Position numbers and translations under genes: made by a program
Shown here: piece after piece, positions 33,913-41,687 of the stretch
How the letters are laid out: the number at the start of each line of letters is the position of its first letter
How positions within the stretch are numbered: position 1 is the stretch's first letter
Source: Flavobacteriales bacterium UBA2306
Lineage (GTDB): Bacteria > Bacteroidota > Bacteroidia > Flavobacteriales > Weeksellaceae
Assembly (NCBI GenBank): GCA_002345565.1
Contig: DDVS01000005.1
Coordinates: forward strand, 1 to 64,000
Length of the DNA stretch: 64,000 nt
Direction: 5' to 3'
The notes under the pieces: model-generated
What the model was told of the DNA's origin: nothing
The model's database searches: none
Seen by the model: the letters and a program-made list of their open reading frames with translations, nothing else

Positions 33913-35046
33913 TTAAAGCATTCCTTTTGTTGAAGGTAAAATCATTTTCTCCGAATCTCGTTTTACCGCAGATTTCAAACATTTTGCAAAAGCCTTGAAA
34001 ATCGATTCTATTTTGTGATGTTCATTCTCGCCTTCCGCTTTGATGTTGAGATTTGCTTTAGCTGAGTCTGAAAACGATTTGAAGAAATGAAAGAACATTT
34101 CGGTAGGCATTTTTCCAATCATTTCGCGTTTGAATTCTGCATCCCAAACGATCCAATTTCGTCCTCCAAAATCCAAAGCGACCTGAGCTAAACAATCGTC
34201 CATCGGTAAAACAAAAGCATAACGTTCGATTCCCAATTTGTTTCCTAAAGCTTGATAAAAAGCTTCACCAAGTGCAATTCCTGTATCTTCTATCGTGTGA
34301 TGCTCATCGACCTCCAAATCACCATCAACTTTAATTTCTAAATCCATTTGACCGTGTTTTGCAATCTGGTCAAGCATATGATCGAAGAATGCAATTCCTG
34401 TATCAATGTTGGATTTTCCTGTTCCGTCTAGGTTTAGATTGATTTTAATTTTGGTTTCGTTGGTATTTCTGATGATTTCCGAAGTTCTATTTTCGAGTTT
34501 CAGGAATTCATAAATTGCTTTCCACGAAATTGTTTTTAACGCAATTATATTTTCCAAATCATCATTTTCCAAAATTTCATCTGCTCCTAGATTTTCATCA
34601 TTATTAATAAAAATTGCTTTTGAATTAAGGTTTTTCGCCAATTTAACATCTGTAATTCGGTCACCAATCACGAATGAATTTTCTAAATCATAACTGTCTT
34701 TATTAAAATATTTTGTCAGCAAACCTATATTTGGTTTTCTAGTTGGAGCGTTATCTTTTGCAAAAGTTTTATCAATGAAAATATCTTCGAATTTCACTTC
34801 TTCATTTTCAAAAGCTTCGATAATGAAATTCTGAATTGGCCAAAATTTTTCTTCAGGATGAGAATCTGTTCCCAAACCGTCTTGATTAGTCACCATTACC
34901 AATTCGTAATCCAGTTCTTTCGAGATTTTTGATAAATAAGTGAAGACTTGTGGATAGAATTTCAGTTTTTGGAAAGAATCAACTTGATAATCTTCGGGCT
35001 CAAGAACCAAAGTTCCGTCGCGGTCTATAAATAGTAATTTTTTCAT
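33913..35046 (-). CDS. hisB: Bifunctional histidinol-phosphatase / imidazoleglycerol-phosphate dehydratase
   Basis: 377 residues. The N-terminal HAD phosphatase (1-165) has [11 protein letters not shown] and [12 protein letters not shown]. The C-terminal dehydratase (about 180-377) has [30 protein letters not shown] and [14 protein letters not shown], whose His residues bind Mn. The fusion matches the enterobacterial HisB layout and is common in Bacteroidota. It starts 2 nt after hisC. Confidence 0.96.
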   Translation of the reverse strand: MKKLLFIDRDGTLVLEPEDYQVDSFQKLKFYPQVFTYLSKISKELDYELVMVTNQDGLGTDSHPEEKFWPIQNFIIEAFENEEVKFEDIFIDKTFAKDNAPTRKPNIGLLTKYFNKDSYDLENSFVIGDRITDVKLAKNLNSKAIFINNDENLGADEILENDDLENIIALKTISWKAIYEFLKLENRTSEIIRNTNETKIKINLNLDGTGKSNIDTGIAFFDHMLDQIAKHGQMDLEIKVDGDLEVDEHHTIEDTGIALGEAFYQALGNKLGIERYAFVLPMDDCLAQVALDFGGRNWIVWDAEFKREMIGKMPTEMFFHFFKSFSDSAKANLNIKAEGENEHHKIESIFKAFAKCLKSAVKRDSEKMILPSTKGML

Positions 35047-35048
35047 TT

Positions 35049-36083
35049 TTAAATTTTGATTGTTTGGAGATTTTCTATCAATTTTTGATTTTCTTCTGGA
35101 GAACCGACTGTAATTCTCAAACAGTTTTTGATAACCGAATTTCGGTTTCTGATAATCACTTTTTTCTTAACTAATTCTTGATAAACTGAATCTGCATTGT
35201 CAACTGCAATCAAAATGAAATTGGCATCTGAAGGGAAGATTTTCTTAACCAAGTCCAGTTTTTCTAAGTTTTGAATTAAGCTTTTTTTCTCCTCTAAAAT
35301 GATTTTAATATTTTCTGAAACCTGATTGATTTTTTCATCATTAAGTGTGTTTAGAATCGCATCTTGATTAAGCTTGCTAATGTTGTAAGGCGGTTTTACG
35401 TTGTTATAAAATTTGATAATTTCTTCTGAAGCATAAGCAATTCCAACTCTTACAGAAGCCATTCCCCAAGCTTTGCTGAATGTTTGGCTGACAATAAGAT
35501 TAGGATAATTTTTGATTTGATTTCTGAAACTTTCTTCTGGACTGAAATCGATGTAAGCTTCATCAATAAAGACAATTCCATTGAAGTTTTCAAGAATGTA
35601 TTTTATATTTTTGATCGAATTTCCTGTCGGATTATTAGGCGAACAAATAAAAATTATTTTTAGATTTTCATCTTCAAAATAAGGTTTCAAATTTTCCAAA
35701 TCGATTTGAAAATCTTTATTCAGTTCAAGATTGATTAATTCCACATCATTGATATTGGCGGAAACTTCATACATCCCGTAAGTTGGCGAAAATGTCAAAA
35801 CCTTATCTTTTTTTGGTTCACAAAATATCCTGAAAGCCAAATCAATCACTTCATCGCTTCCGTTTCCGAGAAAAATATTTTCAGTAGAAATTTGATTGAG
35901 TTCACTCAGTCTTTCTTTGATTTTTCTTTGAGTTGGGTCAGGATAACGGTTCAGTTTTCCGAAAGGATTTTCATTCGCATCCAGAAAAATTCCGTTTTCA
36001 CCTTCAAACTCATCTCTTGCGGAAGAATATGGTTTGAGGTTTAGAATATTTTTTCGAACTAAGTTTTTTATATCAATTGTCAT
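35049..36083 (-). CDS. hisC: Histidinol-phosphate aminotransferase
   Basis: 344 residues, PLP fold type [13 protein letters not shown] and the aspartate of FIDEAYIDF precede the PLP-lysine segment [16 protein letters not shown]. The start is placed at the ATG at 36083 ([12 protein letters not shown]). An upstream ATG at 36125 would translate part of the intergenic palindromic repeat into 14 unrelated residues. Confidence 0.94.
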   Translation of the reverse strand: MTIDIKNLVRKNILNLKPYSSARDEFEGENGIFLDANENPFGKLNRYPDPTQRKIKERLSELNQISTENIFLGNGSDEVIDLAFRIFCEPKKDKVLTFSPTYGMYEVSANINDVELINLELNKDFQIDLENLKPYFEDENLKIIFICSPNNPTGNSIKNIKYILENFNGIVFIDEAYIDFSPEESFRNQIKNYPNLIVSQTFSKAWGMASVRVGIAYASEEIIKFYNNVKPPYNISKLNQDAILNTLNDEKINQVSENIKIILEEKKSLIQNLEKLDLVKKIFPSDANFILIAVDNADSVYQELVKKKVIIRNRNSVIKNCLRITVGSPEENQKLIENLQTIKI

Positions 36084-36115
36084 TTCTATTTTTTTAATTG
36101 GTAAAAATTGGGAAC

Positions 36116-36191
36116 ACTTCGACAAGCTCAGTTTGACATCTCTAATACTAACTGTCTTTGATTTTCTTTGTCAGGCTGAGCCTGTCGAAGT
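36116..36191. repeat. Dispersed palindromic repeat, TTCGACAAGCTCAG family, copy 1
   Basis: ACTTCGACAAGCTCAG with TTTGACA (36116-36138) faces TGTCAGGCTGAGCCTGTCGA (36169-36188) in inverted orientation. It lies between hisD and hisC inside the operon. A related copy is at 48501-48580. Repeats of this type are scattered in many Bacteroidota genomes. Confidence 0.8.
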
Positions 36192-36194
36192 CTT

Positions 36195-37484
36195 TTACTT
36201 TTCTAAAGATTTTAATCGGATTGAAACGGCGTTTTTGTGAGCCATTAATTCTTCTGCTTCTGCCATTATTTCAATGGTTTTTCCAAGATTTCTGATCCCC
36301 GGTTTTGTAATGTTTTGAAATGTAATTTTTTTAACAAAGCTGTCTAGAGAAACACCGCTATAATTTTTAGCAAAACCATTGGTCGGCAAAGTGTGATTGG
36401 TTCCGGAAGCATAATCGCCTGCACTTTCGGGACTGTAATTTCCAAGAAAAACTGAACCTGCATTTGTAATTTTGTCCGTGAATTTTTCAGCATTTTCAAT
36501 TGCTAAAATCAAATGTTCTGGTGCGTAATAATTTGAAAACTCAATCGCTTCATCGATAGAACTTAACAAAATCGATTTACTGTTTTGTAAGGCGATTTTA
36601 GCTATTTCTTTTCGTGGTAAATCTGAAAGTTGTTTCTCAATTTCAATATTAATTTCATCAATGATTTTCTGAGAATTACTTAAAAGAATCACCTGAGAAT
36701 CGGTTCCGTGTTCCGCTTGGGAAAGCAAATCTGAAGCAACAAACTCAGGAATAGAAGTTTCATCCGCAACCACCAAAACTTCACTTGGGCCAGCTGGAAT
36801 ATCAATCGAAATATTGTAATTGAGCGCCAATTGTTTTGCTGCAGTCACATATTGATTCCCAGGCCCAAAAATCTTATCTACTTTCGGAATTGTTTCTGTT
36901 CCAAAAGTAAAAGCTGCAATCGCTTGACTTCCGCCAATTTTGAAAATATTTTTAATTCCGATTAAGTTTGCAGTAAACAAAATCGCTGGATTGATTTTTC
37001 CATTTTTATCAGGTGGCGAACACAGCGAAATGTTTTTACAACCTGCAATAGTCGCGGGAATTCCCAACATCAAAACGGTAGAAAACAAAGGCGCAGTTCC
37101 TCCAGGAATATAGATTCCGATATTTTCTATAGCACGATTTTCTCGCCAGCAGAAAACACCTTCGGTTGTCTCGATGATATTTTTCTCTTCTTGCTGAGAA
37201 TTGTGAAATTTTCTAATGTTTTCTGAAGCCAATTTTATAGCTGATTTTAATTCATCGGAAACTAAATTGTTTGCTTCATCAACTTCGATTTCTGAAACTT
37301 TTAAATCATTTAAAATGACGTTGTCGAATTTTTTTGTGAAAAACTTCAAAGCCTTATCGCCATTGTTTTTCACTTCATCAAAAACAGATTTTACCTGCTC
37401 AGAAAGATTTTCTTGATTTTGTAAAGGTCTTTCACAAAGTGATTTCCATTCAGAAAGATTAGGATAATTAAACTGCTTCATCAT
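36195..37484 (-). CDS. hisD: Histidinol dehydrogenase
   Basis: 429 residues. It oxidises histidinol to histidine with NAD and zinc. Typical segments are YIPGGTAPLFSTVLMLGIPA, FGPGNQYVTAAKQL, DIPAGPSEVLVVAD, SQAEHGTDSQ (Zn ligands), YAPEHLIL and YASGTNHTLPT. The start overlaps the hisG stop (ATGA); the two adjacent ATG codons at 37484 and 37481 are both possible. Confidence 0.96.
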   Translation of the reverse strand: MMKQFNYPNLSEWKSLCERPLQNQENLSEQVKSVFDEVKNNGDKALKFFTKKFDNVILNDLKVSEIEVDEANNLVSDELKSAIKLASENIRKFHNSQQEEKNIIETTEGVFCWRENRAIENIGIYIPGGTAPLFSTVLMLGIPATIAGCKNISLCSPPDKNGKINPAILFTANLIGIKNIFKIGGSQAIAAFTFGTETIPKVDKIFGPGNQYVTAAKQLALNYNISIDIPAGPSEVLVVADETSIPEFVASDLLSQAEHGTDSQVILLSNSQKIIDEINIEIEKQLSDLPRKEIAKIALQNSKSILLSSIDEAIEFSNYYAPEHLILAIENAEKFTDKITNAGSVFLGNYSPESAGDYASGTNHTLPTNGFAKNYSGVSLDSFVKKITFQNITKPGIRNLGKTIEIMAEAEELMAHKNAVSIRLKSLEK

Positions 37485-38338
37485 AATATCATTTTTTCGA
37501 TTTCTAAAACCAAAATTCCTTGGGCGCCTTCTTTTTTCAAATTCTCAATGACTTCCCAAAATTTATCTTCTTTGATAACGGAATGGATTGATGACCAACC
37601 ACTTTCGGCTAGAGGAAGAACAGTTGGAGATTTCATTCCAGGTAAAAGGTTGATGATTTTTTCGAGGTTTTCATTTGGGGCATTTAGAAGAATATATTTG
37701 CTTTCAGAAGCTTCTTTTACAGCATTAATTCTGAATAAAAGTTTCTTTAGAATTTCTTGATTTTCATTCGATAAATTCTCGTTGGAAATCAAAACGGCTT
37801 CGCTTTCCAAAACAGTTTCAACTTCTTTCAAACCATTCGTTAGTAGAGTAGAACCAGTGCTAATGATGTCGAAAATTCCGTCCGAAAGTCCAATTCCAGG
37901 TGCAATTTCTACGCTTCCGCCAATTTTTTCGATTTGTACATTGATGTTTTTTTCTTGGAAATAGCTTGAAAGAATCTCAGGGTAAGAAGTTGCCACTTTT
38001 TTATTTTCGAAATATTGAATTCCGCTATAAGTTTCTTCTTTTGGAATTGCCAATGACAATCTGCATTGGGCGAAACCAAGCTTTTGAATAAGCTCAATAT
38101 TTTTTCTTTGTTCCAAGACTTCATTTAACCCGATAATACCAATGTCAGCAACACCTTGCTCCACATATTGAGGAATATCATCGTCGCGAAGAAATAAGAT
38201 TTCTAATGGAAAGTTAGAAGAAACGGCTTTCAGTTTTCTGGTTCCGTTTGAGATTTTGATGCCGCATTCTTCCAGAAGTTTCAGAGACTTTTCGCTTAGT
38301 CTTCCATTTTTTTGAATGGCTAATTTTAGTTTACTCAT
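37481..38338 (-). CDS. hisG: ATP phosphoribosyltransferase (long form)
   Basis: 285 residues. It catalyses the first, feedback-controlled step of histidine synthesis. The catalytic domain starts at KLKLAIQKNGRLSEKSLKLL. The C-terminal ACT-like regulatory domain (about 210-285, GMKSPTVLPL, EGAQGILVLEIEKMIL) marks the long form, which needs no HisZ. I use the ATG at 38338; the upstream ATG at 38389 would translate the leader-terminator region. Confidence 0.95.
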   Translation of the reverse strand: MSKLKLAIQKNGRLSEKSLKLLEECGIKISNGTRKLKAVSSNFPLEILFLRDDDIPQYVEQGVADIGIIGLNEVLEQRKNIELIQKLGFAQCRLSLAIPKEETYSGIQYFENKKVATSYPEILSSYFQEKNINVQIEKIGGSVEIAPGIGLSDGIFDIISTGSTLLTNGLKEVETVLESEAVLISNENLSNENQEILKKLLFRINAVKEASESKYILLNAPNENLEKIINLLPGMKSPTVLPLAESGWSSIHSVIKEDKFWEVIENLKKEGAQGILVLEIEKMIL

Positions 38339-38385
38339 TTTTAATTTTATAGATAAAGCCTGAGTAAACAATGGAAAATTGGGAA

Positions 38386-38417
38386 ACAAAAAACCGTCTG
38401 ATTACTCAGACGGTTAA
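38386..38417 (-). terminator. Attenuator terminator of the his operon
   Basis: On the minus strand AACCGTCTGA and TCAGACGGTT form a perfect 10-bp stem with a 4-nt loop, followed by TTTTTT. It lies between the leader peptide stop (38444) and hisG (38338), where a transcription attenuator is expected. Confidence 0.85.
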
Positions 38418-38443
38418 TATTATTTTGAAGTTATGACATATCA

Positions 38444-38500
38444 CTACCTTCCCGCCTGAACGTGAAAAAAATGATGATGATGCATAAGTTGTATAGACAT
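38444..38500 (-). CDS. hisL: his operon leader peptide
   Basis: An ATG at 38500 opens an 18-codon frame encoding MSIQLMHHHHFFHVQAGR and ending in TAG. Five His codons occur within seven residues. It lies just upstream of an intrinsic terminator and the complete his operon, the layout of ribosome-mediated attenuation: stalling at His codons when His-tRNA is scarce would prevent the terminator. It was found by reading the gap upstream of hisG. The gene symbol follows the enterobacterial name; the peptide sequence is unrelated. Confidence 0.85.
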   Translation of the reverse strand: MSIQLMHHHHFFHVQAGR

Positions 38501-38519
38501 TTTTTGCTTTTTGTTGGGA

Positions 38520-38527
38520 CAAATGTA
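38520..38527 (-). promoter_or_regulatory. -7 element of the his operon
   Basis: TACATTTG on the minus strand matches TAnnTTTG exactly. It lies 19 nt before the leader ATG, giving a leader RNA with a very short 5' end. No -33 TTTG is seen at the right spacing. Confidence 0.6.
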
Positions 38528-38566
38528 GAACTAATTTTTAAATAATTAGATTTTTTTTGGAAATAA

Positions 38567-39379
38567 TTACAGAAAACTATTTTTCCATTGAGTAATCATT
38601 TCTGAAAATCTCGTGTTTTCAAAAGTCTTATTTCTGATTTTAGAAACCGAATGAACGCCCTTTTCATCGGAGATTCTCAAGATTTCTTCAGCTTTTTGAG
38701 ATTCGAAAGCGATGATTTCTGCTTCTTCAATTTCTGCCAATTTATTTTTATGAACAAAAGTGACAAAGTTTTCCATCAAAGGCGAAATATACGCACCTTC
38801 TGTTTGCTTCGGAATTTTAATCACATTCTCTTGAAGAAACAAAAGATTTCCGAAAATACTTCTTGCGATTTTCTTGTTCGGATTTAGAAGAATGACGTCA
38901 TCCAAATCATTTTCTTTCGCATAGATTTCTGCATAGATATTCTCCGCGGAATGAACTCTGATGTTACTCAAAAGATTAGCATTCACATTGATTTCTTTAA
39001 TCAAATCCAATTCGATATTTCCTTTAATATCAAGGATATCATTAGATTCTTCGATTTCAAAATAGAAAGCCGTTTCAGATTTCGGAAGAGGTTTATCTTC
39101 CTGTTTTCTGTAAGCCATCAGTTGGATAATTCCGTTCTGGATTCCTTGGTCAAGAACTTCTCTTTGGAACAATTCCTGAAAGAATTCTAGAGTGTAACTT
39201 AATGGGATATTCAGTCTCATTTTTCTCATCGATGCCATTAGGAAAAAATAGGATTCTTCTGCCATTATGAGTTGTCCGTTTCTGACAAAGAACGAAACCC
39301 AAACCGAATCGCCATAAAGAAAAGAACGGTTGATGAGCTGAAGATGATCTTCGGTATAAACTAATTTTTGTGGTTGCAT
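38567..39379 (-). CDS. Aminotransferase class IV homologue lacking the PLP lysine
   Basis: 270 residues with the fold type IV layout of branched-chain aminotransferases and ADC lyase (NRSFLYGDSVWVSFFVRNGQ at 17-36; AKENDLDDVILLNPN at 154-168). In the family, the catalytic Lys follows a SNI-type segment (SNIKT), but here it reads SNIRVHS (138-144), with R141 at the Lys position. The usual Glu of the E-x-x-x-x-N motif also appears replaced (IARSIFGNLLF). It may be inactive as a PLP enzyme or have a changed role. Its ATG overlaps the stop of the DUF5808 gene. Confidence 0.75.
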   Translation of the reverse strand: MQPQKLVYTEDHLQLINRSFLYGDSVWVSFFVRNGQLIMAEESYFFLMASMRKMRLNIPLSYTLEFFQELFQREVLDQGIQNGIIQLMAYRKQEDKPLPKSETAFYFEIEESNDILDIKGNIELDLIKEINVNANLLSNIRVHSAENIYAEIYAKENDLDDVILLNPNKKIARSIFGNLLFLQENVIKIPKQTEGAYISPLMENFVTFVHKNKLAEIEEAEIIAFESQKAEEILRISDEKGVHSVSKIRNKTFENTRFSEMITQWKNSFL

Positions 39380-39591
39380 TATGAATTAAAAGTGATAAAG
39401 TAAACAAAACTAAGTATCAGGACAAAGAAAATAAAAAAAGCTAATATGGATTTTGGATTGGCAAAATTAACTGTCCAACCCATCCACTCTTGTCTTTTTG
39501 GCGGGAAAATTCTTTTATCTTGTTTGTTATAATAGAACAATCCCCATTTCCAATATTTTGATTCTTTGTGATCAAAGTTTTGTTCAGTCAT
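39379..39591 (-). CDS. DUF5808-like small membrane protein
   Basis: 70 residues. The N-terminal part GLFYYNKQDKRIFPPKRQ, with GWTVNFANP after it, matches the short DUF5808 motif (a cytosolic strand-rich segment). A single membrane helix (about 49-68) closes the protein. Function unknown. Its stop codon overlaps the start of the class IV aminotransferase homologue (TAATG), so the pair is coupled. Confidence 0.7.
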   Translation of the reverse strand: MTEQNFDHKESKYWKWGLFYYNKQDKRIFPPKRQEWMGWTVNFANPKSILAFFIFFVLILSFVYFITFNS

Positions 39592-39644
39592 TTTGTGATT
39601 GTTATAAAAAAATAATGAACGATAAAATCGTTCATCTAAAAATA

Positions 39645-40031
39645 TTAAGCTGCACCTAATTTTATCTGTAAATTTTCAATCAGGTTTTCCCAATAGAGTT
39701 TATTTTCTTCTTCGTCACCAGGTTCGCAAAAATCGATGATATTAAGGGATAAGTCATCTGTAATTTCATCAATGATGATAGAAAGTTCGAAGAAATATTT
39801 AGTCCCTTCATCTTCTTCCCAACGGAAACGCACAAAACTTTCTGGCTTATAACGGATAAGTGTTGCTTTTTCAGCAGGACCACCGCCCCAGCTAAAAAAG
39901 AAGTCGTCACCACGTTCAACAACATCGTCTGCAAACCACTCTGATAAACCTTCTGCACTTGCTAAATACTCATACAAAATCTCCGAGAGACAATGCATAT
40001 TGTATTCATACTGCACTTTCGTTTTCGCCAT
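39645..40031 (-). CDS. START-like (SRPBCC-fold) domain protein
   Basis: 128 residues. The pattern EILYEYLASAEGLSEWFADDV, followed by strands FVRFRWEEDEGTKYFFELSI and a C-terminal helix ENKLYWENLIENLQIKLGA, fits the helix-grip fold of START/AHSA1-like proteins. This Bacteroidota subfamily has no assigned ligand. Acidic, cytosolic, with no signal peptide. Confidence 0.82.
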   Translation of the reverse strand: MAKTKVQYEYNMHCLSEILYEYLASAEGLSEWFADDVVERGDDFFFSWGGGPAEKATLIRYKPESFVRFRWEEDEGTKYFFELSIIIDEITDDLSLNIIDFCEPGDEEENKLYWENLIENLQIKLGAA

Positions 40032-40158
40032 ATATAAATTCTAATTGTGGCGCAATATATAAATTAATTTTTTATTTCCAAATGAAAATCTCTATGGAAA
40101 TTCAAAATTTTTATAGAAAATAAGTATGATTTTTATTAGTTGATTTTTTGAATCTAAT

Positions 40159-41580
40159 TTACCAATCCTCATTCAAAGCTTCCAGAATGATAGCGCAACC
40201 TTTTCGGATTTCGTCTTCAGAAATTGTGAGTGGAGGAGAGATTCTTAGATATTCGTTTCTGTATAATTGCCAGAAAACGATGAGCCCTTTTTCCATACAT
40301 TTTGAAGCAACTTTCAAGGTGTATTCCGGAAAACCAAGATTCACAGCCAGCATTAAACCTTTCCCGTTCACATTTTTGATTTTCGGATGAACGAGTAATT
40401 CTCGGAACAATTTTTCTTTTTTATCCGTTTCTTTCATCAATCCGCTTTCCAAAACTTCTTTCAAAGTAGCGTGTGAAGCGGCTGCAATTAATGGATTTCC
40501 TCCAAAAGTGGTAATATGTCCCAACTTCGGCGAATGGGAGAGGCTCGTCATAATTTCTTTAGAACTCATAAAAGCACCCACAGGAACGCCGCCGCCCATT
40601 CCTTTTCCCATTACGAGAATGTCCGGAACAGTTCCGAAATGTTCAAATGCAAACAACTTCCCGGTTCTTCCAAATCCAGGCTGAATCTCGTCCAAAATCA
40701 ACAAAGCACCAACTTCTTCACAACGTTTTTTCAGATTGATGAAATAATTGTCTTTCGGCATAATGAAACCTGCCGCACCTTGAATGGTTTCTACAATCAC
40801 ACAAGCTGTTTTCTCTGTAATCTTATCAAAATCATTTTCATTATTGAATTCGATAAAATTGACCATTGGTAGCAACGGACGAAATTCTCTTTTGTGAACT
40901 TCATTTCCTGCAACAGAAAGTGCGCCGTGCGTATTTCCATGATAAGCATCTTTGAAGGCGATGATTTCTTCTCTTCCGGTGTAACGTTTCGCCAATTTCA
41001 AACTTCCGTCAATAGCTTCTGCACCAGAATTCACAAGATAAGTCACTTCCAAAGGTTCTGGTGTTGCTTCTGCCAAAAGTCTACAAAGTTCAACCGGTTT
41101 TTCCTGCGCATATTCGCCGTAAACCATTACGTGCAGATATTTATCGGTTTGCTCTTTAATCGCGTTAACCACTTTTGGATGAGAGTGTCCCAAAGTATTA
41201 GCAGAAACCCCGGCTACAAAATCGAGATAAGCTTTTCCATTTTTTCCGTAGATGTAACTTCCTTGCGCTTTTTCTACTTCGAAACCAGAGGCGAAAGGTG
41301 TGGTTTGTGCTTGATATTGATAGAAATCTTGATTTATATTAGAAATTTTTTCTACATCAGATTTCAAAATCCATAATGAGTTTTTTACGGGATTATGATT
41401 GATTAAACCTAAAGAATCCAAATTTTTATCAAACAGAATCAAATATTTCGTTTCTTCGATTTCAATAATTTTTCCCGTTTCTCCTATAAGAATCCAATAA
41501 TTTTCATCTTCATTTATAATTTTTGAAGGATGTGACGTTCCAAGAAAACTTTTTATTTTTATTTTAGAATTGATTTCCAT
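40159..41580 (-). CDS. Class III aminotransferase with an N-terminal beta-barrel-like extension
   Basis: 473 residues. Residues 82-473 are a complete PLP fold type I class III aminotransferase: VNSGAEAIDGSLKLAKR (183-199), LLILDEIQPGFGRTG (293-307, D297), and DILVMGKGMGGGVP with PLP-lysine K326. Such enzymes act on omega-amino groups (acetylornithine, GABA, 4-aminobutyrate type); the substrate is not determined. Residues 1-79 resemble a separate small Bacteroidota protein of about 70 residues (NYWILIGETGKIIEIEETK, NHNPVKNSLWIL). The reading frame runs through with no Met at the junction near 41340, so this appears to be a gene fusion. Confidence 0.85.
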   Translation of the reverse strand: MEINSKIKIKSFLGTSHPSKIINEDENYWILIGETGKIIEIEETKYLILFDKNLDSLGLINHNPVKNSLWILKSDVEKISNINQDFYQYQAQTTPFASGFEVEKAQGSYIYGKNGKAYLDFVAGVSANTLGHSHPKVVNAIKEQTDKYLHVMVYGEYAQEKPVELCRLLAEATPEPLEVTYLVNSGAEAIDGSLKLAKRYTGREEIIAFKDAYHGNTHGALSVAGNEVHKREFRPLLPMVNFIEFNNENDFDKITEKTACVIVETIQGAAGFIMPKDNYFINLKKRCEEVGALLILDEIQPGFGRTGKLFAFEHFGTVPDILVMGKGMGGGVPVGAFMSSKEIMTSLSHSPKLGHITTFGGNPLIAAASHATLKEVLESGLMKETDKKEKLFRELLVHPKIKNVNGKGLMLAVNLGFPEYTLKVASKCMEKGLIVFWQLYRNEYLRISPPLTISEDEIRKGCAIILEALNEDW

Positions 41581-41613
41581 TGCCTGAATTTTTCAACAAA
41601 TTTAAAAAAGATA

Positions 41614-41682
41614 GCGTTCCTACAGAACGCCCTCTCAAATTGATTTATTCTATAGTACACAGATTTCATTCCTAAAGGAATG
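41614..41682. repeat. Two-hairpin intergenic repeat
   Basis: GCGTTC-CTACA-GAACGC (41614-41630) and CATTCCT-AA-AGGAATG (41667-41682) are two short perfect hairpins 36 nt apart, between the OstA-like and aminotransferase genes. The pattern (crackable GTTCC/GGAAC and ATTCC/GGAAT stems) is a recurrent intergenic element in flavobacteria, to my knowledge without a known role. Confidence 0.55.
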
Positions 41683-41687
41683 TTCTG

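Noticed and set aside
40516..41376. Plus-strand frames (118 and 160 codons) inside the class III aminotransferase
   Set aside because: They are antisense to conserved PLP-enzyme motifs and have no promoter or homology pattern of their own.
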